Below are positions 6,871-11,607 of a stretch of 11,607 nt of DNA, in pieces (position 1 is the stretch's first letter; every line of letters starts with the position of its first letter). The DNA lies in assembly GCA_938004375.1 (NCBI GenBank), contig CALKWH010000447.1:1-11607 (forward strand), read 5' to 3'. The notes beneath the pieces were generated by a model. It was not told the DNA's origin. It saw only the letters and a program-made list of their open reading frames with translations, and did not search any database. Both the position numbers and the translations under genes were made by a program. The stretch is from an uncultured Pseudomonadota bacterium (lineage in GTDB: Bacteria; Myxococcota_A; Polyangia; HGW-17).

Positions 6871-8259
6871 TCAGGACGCGAGGCCGCGGGCGAACTCGTG
6901 CTTGATGCCGCCCATGGCGCCCGAGGAGAAGAAGACGACCAGGTCCCCCTCTCTCGCCTCATCGCGCAGCACGGCCAGGAGCTCGGCGAAGTCGGGGTGG
7001 GCGGTCACTCGGGCGCCGGCGGCCGTGATGTCGGTGGCGAGGCGGGCCAGATCCAGCCGCTGGTCCGGCGCGATCCGGCTCTGATCATAGGCGGGGGCGA
7101 GGAACACCCGAGGCGCGGCGGCGAGGACCTCGGCGTACTCGCGCTGGAACACGGCCCGGCGGCTGGTGGCCGAGCGCGGCTCGAAGACGAGCACCGGACG
7201 CCGGCCCGGATAGCGCTGCAGCAGCGCCTGGAGGGTCACCCGGATCGCGGTCGGGTGGTGGCCGAAGTCGTCGACTGCCACGACACCGCGCCCTCGCCCC
7301 AGCTCCTCCTGGCGGCGCCGCACCCCGGTGAAGGCCGCCAGCGGGGCCTCCAGCTCCGCAGCCAAAACGCCCAGCCGCAAGCACATGGCCAGGGCGCCGG
7401 TGGCGTTTCGCAGGTTGTGCTCGCCCACGAGGGGCAGGAAGTAGTCGTGCAGCCGGCCTTGGCGATCGTGCAAGGTGAACGCGGTGCCCTCCGGCGTCTT
7501 CTCCCGGATCACCGCGAAGTAGTCCGCGTCCTCCCCTTCCAGGCCGTAGGTGAGCTGGCCGCGCCCGCGGGCGAGCTCGGCTGCGATCGCGTTGTCGGCC
7601 GAGGCGAGCAGCACCCCATCGGGCGGGATCAGATCCACCAGGGCGGTGAAGGCGGCCCGGACCGCGGCGAGATCCGCGAAGATGTCGGCGTGGTCGAACT
7701 CCACCCCCGTCAGCAGCACGGCGTGGGGCCGGTAGTGCAGGAACTTCGATCCCTTGTCGAAGAAGGCGGTGTCGTACTCGTCCCCCTCGAGCACGAACGG
7801 CGCGCCCGCCCCGGTGACGCAGGCCGAGGGAAGATCGTTGGGGATGCCGCCGATGAACCAGCCCGGCTGCAGGCCGACACGCTCGAGCAGGGTGGCCAGC
7901 AGGGTGGTCGTGGTGGTCTTCCCGTGGGTGCCCGCCACCACCACCGGCCGCCGACCGGGGAGGACCCGCTCGCCGAGGATGGCGGGGAAGGAGGTGAGCG
8001 GGAGGCCGGCGGCCTGGGCGGCTTGCACCTCGACGTGATCCCGGCGGCAGACGTTCCCCACGACGACGGTGTCGGGACCCCAGGCGAGGTTCTCCGCGGC
8101 GAACGGACACAGGACCGGGATCTCCAGGCGCGCCAGGGCGTCGGACATGGGCGGATAGACCGCCTCGTCCGAGCCGCGCACGTCATGTCCGGCGGCCTTG
8201 AGCAGCCCGGCGATGGCTCCCATCCCGGTGCCGGCGATTCCGATGAAATGAATCTTCAT
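6871..8259 (-). CDS. mpl: UDP-N-acetylmuramate:L-alanyl-gamma-D-glutamyl-meso-diaminopimelate ligase
   Basis: A 462-residue cytoplasmic murein-recycling enzyme of the Mur ligase family. It uses ATP to join recovered tripeptide L-Ala-gamma-D-Glu-meso-DAP to UDP-MurNAc, bypassing MurC/D/E. It begins with the nucleotide-sugar-binding motif HFIGIAGTGMGA (4-15), then GSDEAVYPPMS. The P-loop GTHGKTTTT spans 110-118. The segment 158-178, with DEYDTAFFDKGSKFLHY, and EFDHADIF (187-194) separate Mpl from MurC. ENLRN-like HNLRNATGALA and DDFGHHPTAI of the C-terminal domains are also present. Length matches E. coli Mpl (457). GAGGAGG lies just upstream of the ATG. The gene follows the M15-type endopeptidase gene by 81 bases on the same strand, which fits one murein-turnover unit. 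It implies a diaminopimelate wall and tripeptide import. Confidence 0.97.
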   Translation of the reverse strand: MKIHFIGIAGTGMGAIAGLLKAAGHDVRGSDEAVYPPMSDALARLEIPVLCPFAAENLAWGPDTVVVGNVCRRDHVEVQAAQAAGLPLTSFPAILGERVLPGRRPVVVAGTHGKTTTTTLLATLLERVGLQPGWFIGGIPNDLPSACVTGAGAPFVLEGDEYDTAFFDKGSKFLHYRPHAVLLTGVEFDHADIFADLAAVRAAFTALVDLIPPDGVLLASADNAIAAELARGRGQLTYGLEGEDADYFAVIREKTPEGTAFTLHDRQGRLHDYFLPLVGEHNLRNATGALAMCLRLGVLAAELEAPLAAFTGVRRRQEELGRGRGVVAVDDFGHHPTAIRVTLQALLQRYPGRRPVLVFEPRSATSRRAVFQREYAEVLAAAPRVFLAPAYDQSRIAPDQRLDLARLATDITAAGARVTAHPDFAELLAVLRDEAREGDLVVFFSSGAMGGIKHEFARGLAS

Positions 8260-8292
8260 GCTGCCTCCTCGCGGTCGCGCCCGTCGCGGACG

Positions 8293-8321
8293 CCCGCTTC
8301 CAGGGCCCGCTTCCGGGGCCC
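8293..8321. repeat. 13-bp tandem duplication with GGGCCC hairpin between mpl and the endopeptidase gene
   Basis: CCCGCTTCCRGGG occurs twice back to back (8293-8305 and 8306-8318, one base different) and is followed by CCC. The two GGGCCC blocks can pair into a six-base stem with a six-base loop. It lies in the 81-base gap of the minus-strand pair. No T-run follows in the direction of transcription, so it is more likely a processing or mRNA-stability hairpin, or chance, than a terminator. Confidence 0.55.
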
Positions 8322-8340
8322 GCCAGAATTTGAAGGAAGA

Positions 8341-9432
8341 TCACGGGTTGGCGCCGCCGTCTCCGGGGACGGTGGGAACACTCTCTGCCTGGGGCGGAAT
8401 GACTTGTGCGGTCTCCTGTTCGGCAGCCTCCTTCGGCGGAGCCTCGTCGCGCCGCGCCCGGAGCTTGTGGTTCCCCTCGAACCACTGGTAGGGTTCGGCG
8501 ACCATCTTCGAACCCTCGGCGCCCCCCTCGTTGAGATCCACCCAGAAGGCGTGCTTCTCGCGGACGTCCATGTGGATGTGGAAACTGTTCGGATAGTAGC
8601 CCAGGCCCACGCCATGGGAGGCGCGGTCCCGGCGCGCCAGCAGCCAGGCGACCAGCTCCCGGCGGGACACGCCGTCGAAGGCGTAGTCGAGGGCGAGTCC
8701 GAAGTTGTGGCGGCTGGTGGGGGAGGCGTGGGGCGCCTGGCGGCAGCCCGAGTAGAGGGTGACAGAAGGCATGCCGAAGGCGATCCATGCGGTGTAGAGC
8801 TCGACGAGCAGCCGGTAGTCCAGCTCCAGGACGACGCCGGTCTTCACGCAGCGGTTGAGGCGGTTGAACTCCCGAAGGGCCTGTGGCCGGAGAAAGCCGT
8901 TTTCATCGTAGACCCGAATCGAGGCGTGCTCCCGGAGGTGAATCTGATAGAGGTTGATGGGCGGATAGGCCACGGTCCGGGGACGCGACTCCCGGACGGG
9001 TTTCACCTTGCGCTTGTCCGCGGCCTTCGCCGTGACCGGCCTGGGCGTGGCCGGTACGGTGGCCAGGTGCACGGGAGCCGGCGCTGGCCGCACCACGGTG
9101 CCGTGGATCTTCCGGTCCCGGGCCTGCTTGAGCGCGATGGTGGCGGCGGGCTGCTTCGCGGAGCCCGTCTTTTTCGCGACGGGGGCCTGCTTCTTCGCGA
9201 CGGGGGCCTGCTTCTTCGCGACGGTCGACGTCTTCTTCGTGACGGTCGCCGTCTTCTTCGCGGCGGCCGCCGTCTTCTTCGCGACGGGGGCCTGCTTCTT
9301 CGCGACGGTCGACGTCTTCTTCGGGACGGGGGCCTGCTTCTTCACGGGGGTCGCCTTGTCGGGGGGACGGACGGACGGGCTCGGGCGGCCGGGGGCGGTG
9401 AACAGGGCCAGGATGAAGATGATGGATGACAT
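8341..9432 (-). CDS. M15-type (DUF882/YcbK-like) murein endopeptidase with Lys-rich heptad repeats
   Basis: A 363-residue protein whose residues about 158-300 match the DUF882/Peptidase_M15 family, whose known members (YcbK/MepK) cut peptidoglycan cross-links. Expected zinc ligands are visible: SRHNFGLALD (His242, Asp249) and FHIHMD (His287). The conserved SGxR turn is SGCR (230-231), with Cys in the usual Tyr place. Residues 31-93 are nine perfect heptads starting KK (KKQAPVA, KKTSTVA and variants), strongly basic and like histone-H1 tails. A basic Pro/Ala linker follows to about 155. The C-terminal 40 residues are acidic and proline-rich. The N-terminus has a short hydrophobic run (IIFILALF) without a basic n-region, so export is uncertain. 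There is no other in-frame start. AGGAGG at 9443-9448 fixes the ATG. The gene is followed by mpl. Confidence 0.87.
   Translation of the reverse strand: MSSIIFILALFTAPGRPSPSVRPPDKATPVKKQAPVPKKTSTVAKKQAPVAKKTAAAAKKTATVTKKTSTVAKKQAPVAKKQAPVAKKTGSAKQPAATIALKQARDRKIHGTVVRPAPAPVHLATVPATPRPVTAKAADKRKVKPVRESRPRTVAYPPINLYQIHLREHASIRVYDENGFLRPQALREFNRLNRCVKTGVVLELDYRLLVELYTAWIAFGMPSVTLYSGCRQAPHASPTSRHNFGLALDYAFDGVSRRELVAWLLARRDRASHGVGLGYYPNSFHIHMDVREKHAFWVDLNEGGAEGSKMVAEPYQWFEGNHKLRARRDEAPPKEAAEQETAQVIPPQAESVPTVPGDGGANP
9154..9342 (-). repeat. 21-bp tandem repeats coding nine KK heptads
   Basis: Lys-Lys pairs stand exactly every seven residues at 31, 38, 45, 52, 59, 66, 73, 80 and 87. On the plus strand the unit reads CTTCTTCGCGACGGGGGCCTG or a close variant (TCGACGT, TCGCCGT in place of the last part). 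Two unit types, QAPVA and TSTVA, are interspersed, pointing to expansion by unequal exchange or slippage. Confidence 0.93.
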
Positions 9433-9455
9433 GGGCGTCTTCCTCCTACATCCGC

Positions 9456-9484
9456 ACCATAGGTCCGCTTTGGCGGGTCGTCAA
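9456..9484 (-). promoter_or_regulatory. Sigma-70-like promoter of the endopeptidase-mpl unit
   Basis: The minus strand holds TTGACG (9479-9484), a 17-base spacer and TATGGT (9456-9461). Five of six and four of six bases match the consensus. Transcription would start near 9449, directly before the AGGAGG ribosome binding site, giving a leader of under 20 bases. Confidence 0.6.
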
Positions 9485-9506
9485 AATTTCCGATCGGGGA
9501 AGAGGC

Positions 9507-9535
9507 TTGTCTGTCCCATAAAAATGGAGTACCTT
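9507..9535 (+). promoter_or_regulatory. Candidate promoter of the propeller-protein gene, divergent from the endopeptidase
   Basis: TTGTCT (9507-9512), 17 bases and TACCTT (9530-9535) make a weak sigma-70-like pair. Alternatively CATAAA (9517-9522), inside a TCCCATAAAA that also occurs before the methyltransferase gene, may be the -10. The choice cannot be made from sequence alone. Confidence 0.35.
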
Positions 9536-9590
9536 ACGCCTGGCCTGGAACCTGCCGATTTGCATCATCCGGCCCCGAAGGAGTGGCGTC

Positions 9591-10778
9591 ATGTTGAGAC
9601 GTTCCGTGTTCTTGACCTCCCTGTTCCTGTTCGTGCTGGGCGTCTCCGCCGCCTCGGCCCAGGACGCCCCGAAGCTCAAACTGGTGGACACCGTCACCTT
9701 CACCGGCGGCTACATCGACGATCAGTTCGCCCTCTCCCCCGACGGCCTGCGGCTGGCCTATGTGACGGTGAAGCAGGACGGCAAGGCCACCCTCGTGCTG
9801 CGCGAGCTCGCCTCCAAGGCCGAGAAGACGGCCGATCTCTCCAAGATCACCGACGAGCCCGCCCAGGTCTTCTTTCTGCCGTCGGGTCCCGAGGTCGTCG
9901 TGGCCGTGAAGGCCGACAAGACGACCTACGTCCTGTTCGACGCCGAGGGCAAGGAGGTCACGCAGATCAAGGGGCAGGACCACCTCTCCTGGCGTCTCTC
10001 CGGGAAGACCCTCCAGTTGGTCGCCTATCGCCTGGACAAGACCGCCACCAGCCTCACGCACACCATCACGCTGTTCGAGGCCGGCAACCCCCGCAAGGTC
10101 CAGAAAACCCTCACGCTGCGCACCGACGCGGCCAACCGCCTGACCGTGAAGCCCGACAACCTCGAGGTCATCCACCTCACGTCCGACTTCACCAAGGCCG
10201 TCGTGAAGATCCTCGGCGGCTACAACAAGTCCACGGACTCCAAGTTCCCCGACAACCAGGGCCTGTACGACCTCGAGGCCGGCACCGTTCAGAAGACCGG
10301 CCTGATCTCCAACAACGCCGCCTGGGACCGCGACGCGGCCTGGTTCGTCCGCAACTGGCGTGTGCAGCATCCCGTGCGCCTCAGCGGCGTGGCCACCGTC
10401 AACGGCATCGACGGCAGCTTCCAGTTGGGCCAGGGCATCCAGCAGTGGAAGGACATCACGCCGAAGTTCCAGCTCGGCCGCTTCGACTTCGACACCTTCC
10501 GGGTCGCGCCCGTCCAGCCCGTCGAGAAGACCGTGCACTTCACCATGGCCATCCACCCGCAGAACCCGATCACGCTCCAATACAAAAAGAGCGAGAAGCG
10601 CGCGTGGCACTTCTTCCGCCTCAACGCCGAGACCGGCGCCGCCGACGACCTCGGCCAGGTGCAGGCCGAGGAGACCACCATCACCTGGAGCCTGGGCGGC
10701 AAGTTGATCGGCCTCATGCGTCTCTCCCCGAACTGGACCGTCGGCTCCGAGACCCTCGAACTGTACCAGTTGCCGTGA
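9591..10778 (+). CDS. Exported TolB/PD40-like beta-propeller protein, unknown function
   Basis: A 395-residue protein with a clear signal peptide. MLRRS precedes a hydrophobic core and ASA (21-23), with cleavage predicted before Gln24. The mature part has alternating beta-strand segments. FALSPDGLRLAYV (46-58) is a good PD40/TolB-type propeller strand pair. Later segments such as DHLSWRLSGKTLQLVAY and TITWSLGGKLIGLM look like degenerate blades. No catalytic motif is visible, and I do not recognise a named family. It is probably a periplasmic binding or scaffold protein. AAGGAG at 9578-9583 is eight bases from the ATG. It is transcribed divergently from the endopeptidase gene and is followed by thiS after 26 bases, so it may head the thiS-lipoprotein-asnS run. 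Confidence 0.82.
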   Translation: MLRRSVFLTSLFLFVLGVSAASAQDAPKLKLVDTVTFTGGYIDDQFALSPDGLRLAYVTVKQDGKATLVLRELASKAEKTADLSKITDEPAQVFFLPSGPEVVVAVKADKTTYVLFDAEGKEVTQIKGQDHLSWRLSGKTLQLVAYRLDKTATSLTHTITLFEAGNPRKVQKTLTLRTDAANRLTVKPDNLEVIHLTSDFTKAVVKILGGYNKSTDSKFPDNQGLYDLEAGTVQKTGLISNNAAWDRDAAWFVRNWRVQHPVRLSGVATVNGIDGSFQLGQGIQQWKDITPKFQLGRFDFDTFRVAPVQPVEKTVHFTMAIHPQNPITLQYKKSEKRAWHFFRLNAETGAADDLGQVQAEETTITWSLGGKLIGLMRLSPNWTVGSETLELYQLP

Positions 10779-10804
10779 CCCGGCGACCCCACCCGGACTC
10801 TCCC

Positions 10805-10996
10805 ATGCACATCCTCGTCAACGGCGCCCGTCGCGAACTGCCCGGCCCCACCACGCTGCGCGAGCTGCTGCAGGCCTATCGTGACCAGAACTCGCTGGTG
10901 GTGGGTGAACTGAACGGGGAGGTGCCCGCCGACGAGGGGGTGGAGCTGGCCGAGGGCGACCGCGTCGAGGTCGTCACCTTCGTCGGAGGAGGTTGA
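10805..10996 (+). CDS. thiS: ThiS-like ubiquitin-fold sulfur carrier protein
   Basis: A 63-residue protein of the ThiS/MoaD beta-grasp family. It has the expected start MHILVNGARREL, the central VVGELNGEVP (ThiS usually has V..E.NGE.V) and the end EGDRVEVVTFVGGG. In the family the C-terminal Gly-Gly is adenylated and turned into a thiocarboxylate that gives sulfur to thiazole synthesis. The segment between NGEVP and the C-terminal strand is a little shorter than usual. No thiG, thiF or thiH is present nearby, so its pathway is inferred from family only. Another use, such as a CysO-like sulfur donor, is possible. No Shine-Dalgarno is visible before the ATG: the 26-base gap is C-rich, so re-initiation after the propeller gene is likely. 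The next gene starts two bases after its stop. Confidence 0.85.
   Translation: MHILVNGARRELPGPTTLRELLQAYRDQNSLVVGELNGEVPADEGVELAEGDRVEVVTFVGGG
10985..10992 (+). promoter_or_regulatory. Shine-Dalgarno embedded in the ThiS Gly-Gly-Gly codons
   Basis: GGAGGAGG, continued as GGAGGTTGATC, is an almost full match to the anti-Shine-Dalgarno end of 16S rRNA. It lies six bases before the lipoprotein ATG at 10999. The same bases are the last three glycine codons and stop of thiS. Confidence 0.85.
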
Positions 10997-10998
10997 TC

Positions 10999-11415
10999 AT
11001 GTCCCTGAAGTGGTGGACCATCCTTCTGGCAGGGCTGTGCGGCCTGGGTGCCTGCTCGGCGCCGGCCGAGGACCGCTCGCCCCGCATGACCGCGATGCTG
11101 GTGGTGGCCTACGCCCAGGTGGGCGCGGCCGGTCCTCTCTTCGAGCTGCTGGACCCCGAGGACCGGCAGGCCCTGGAGCGGGAGGCCGCCCGGGGCGCGT
11201 CGGCGGGCACGTCGGTGCCGCCCCAGGACCTGCTCATGATCCGTCTGCCGCCCCGGGACGTGGCCATGGCCGAGCCCGAGGTGAAGACCCTGGAGCAGAC
11301 CGGCGACGACCTCCGCCTGGAGGTGGGCTTCGGCGACCGCTCCCAATATCTGATGCACCTGCGGCGCTCGCAGGGGCGGTGGCGGCTGAAGCTGCCCGTA
11401 TCGGTGAAACCATGA
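10999..11415 (+). CDS. Small lipoprotein of unknown function
   Basis: A 138-residue protein with a signal peptide and a perfect lipobox LGAC (Cys19). A basic residue (Lys4) precedes the hydrophobic run. After a short linker there is a predicted helix (TAMLVVAYAQVG...FELLDPEDRQALEREAARG). A C-terminal beta-rich part LRLEVGFGDRSQYLMHL.RSQGRWRLKLP follows, with the W+LKLP ending often seen in NTF2-like or DUF4878-like lipoproteins. I cannot assign it to a family. An in-frame TTG at 10993 would add two residues, but ATG 10999 has the ideal ribosome binding site spacing. Its stop overlaps the asnS start (ATGA), so the two are translationally coupled. Membrane anchoring makes a direct role in tRNA charging unlikely. 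Confidence 0.85.
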   Translation: MSLKWWTILLAGLCGLGACSAPAEDRSPRMTAMLVVAYAQVGAAGPLFELLDPEDRQALEREAARGASAGTSVPPQDLLMIRLPPRDVAMAEPEVKTLEQTGDDLRLEVGFGDRSQYLMHLRRSQGRWRLKLPVSVKP

Positions 11416-11564
11416 AAACCAAGATCCTCCACCTGCTCTCGAACCCCGTCGTCGGGGACACCGTCACCGTGTGCGGCTGGATCCGCACCCGCCGCGACTC
11501 CAAGTCCGTCGCCTTCCTCGAGGTCAACGACGGCTCCTGCCTGCGGTCGCTCCAGGTCGTGATC
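11412..11564 (+). CDS. asnS: Asparaginyl-tRNA synthetase, N-terminal fragment (3' truncated)
   Basis: Only the first 51 residues are present. They form the start of the OB-fold anticodon-binding domain of a class II synthetase: VTVCGWIRTRRDSK and FLEVNDGSCLRSLQVV match the AsnRS family closely. The nearest relatives, AspRS and LysRS, differ in this stretch; RRDSK with NDGSC is typical of AsnRS. The enzyme charges tRNA-Asn in the cytoplasm. The start ATG overlaps the lipoprotein stop by four bases. GGTGAAA just upstream is a weak ribosome binding site, so coupling probably drives initiation. The gene is cut at 11564 by the adapter; the frame continues into adapter bases, but those codons are artefact. 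Confidence 0.92.
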
Positions 11565-11607
11565 AGATCGGAAGAGCGTCGTGTAGGGAAAGAGTGTAGA
11601 TCTCGGT
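11565..11607 (-). other. Illumina TruSeq universal adapter, reverse complement
   Basis: From AGATCGGAAGAGC onward these 43 bases are an exact reverse complement of the same adapter found at the left end. They are not genomic. Together with 1-49 they make an inverted terminal repeat of artificial origin. Confidence 0.98.

Noticed and set aside
4985..7084. Plus-strand open frame of about 700 codons opposite the RCC1 lipoprotein
   Set aside because: It is rich in Ala, Gly, Val and His without known domains and runs antisense to an obvious RCC1/Cys-repeat protein; GC-rich third positions remove stops from the opposite strand.
6811..9429. Plus-strand open frame of about 870 codons across mpl and the endopeptidase gene
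   Set aside because: It is antisense to two clear enzymes and its repeats mirror the lysine heptads; no ribosome binding site or domain supports it.
9008..10996. Long plus-strand frame ending as the ThiS protein
   Set aside because: Only its last 63 codons are real. The upstream part is antisense to the endopeptidase and out of frame with the propeller gene.

Overview
The window is a high-GC bacterial fragment that lies inside two copies of a sequencing adapter. Bases 1-49 and 11565-11607 match the Illumina TruSeq universal adapter in opposite orientations, so only 50-11564 is natural DNA. The first and last genes are cut by the adapter junctions. The organism looks like a Gram-negative of the Myxococcota / former Deltaproteobacteria type. 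The reasons are strong GC bias at third codon positions, several lipoproteins, a cysteine-rich-repeat plus RCC1 surface lipoprotein, a PP2C-cNMP signalling protein, and a murein-recycling ligase (Mpl) that implies meso-diaminopimelate peptidoglycan. This placement rests on gene content only and is tentative.

Left part, + strand (50-4900): the 3' end of a PP2C phosphatase fused to a cyclic-nucleotide-binding domain; an M2 (ACE-like) metallopeptidase lipoprotein with a short KPADP-repeat tail; a 66-residue two-helix membrane protein; phosphatidylserine decarboxylase; and a methyltransferase with a long acidic/proline-rich N-terminal extension. Gaps are short, and the methyltransferase has its own AT-rich, palindromic upstream element.

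Middle part, - strand (4904-9432): read from its promoter at about 9456-9484, a Lys-rich M15-type murein endopeptidase, then Mpl, then after a weak terminator and a TATAAAA promoter-like box, a lipoprotein of five six-cysteine repeats and a seven-bladed RCC1 propeller. The endopeptidase and Mpl make biochemical sense together: one opens peptidoglycan cross-links, the other reattaches recovered tripeptide to UDP-MurNAc.

Right part, + strand (9591-11564), divergent from the endopeptidase gene: an exported TolB/PD40-like propeller protein of unknown role, a ThiS-like sulfur carrier, a small lipoprotein and the start of asparaginyl-tRNA synthetase. The last three are packed tightly. The codons for the ThiS Gly-Gly-Gly tail are also the Shine-Dalgarno of the lipoprotein gene, and the lipoprotein stop overlaps the asnS start.

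The common theme is the cell envelope. I see no CRISPR array, transposase, phage gene, RNA gene or recognisable defence island, and no gap above 300 bases lacks a gene. I do not see a clearly new multi-gene system. The most unusual items are the lysine-heptad endopeptidase beside Mpl, the cysteine-paired seven-blade RCC1 lipoprotein, the extended methyltransferase and the orphan ThiS.
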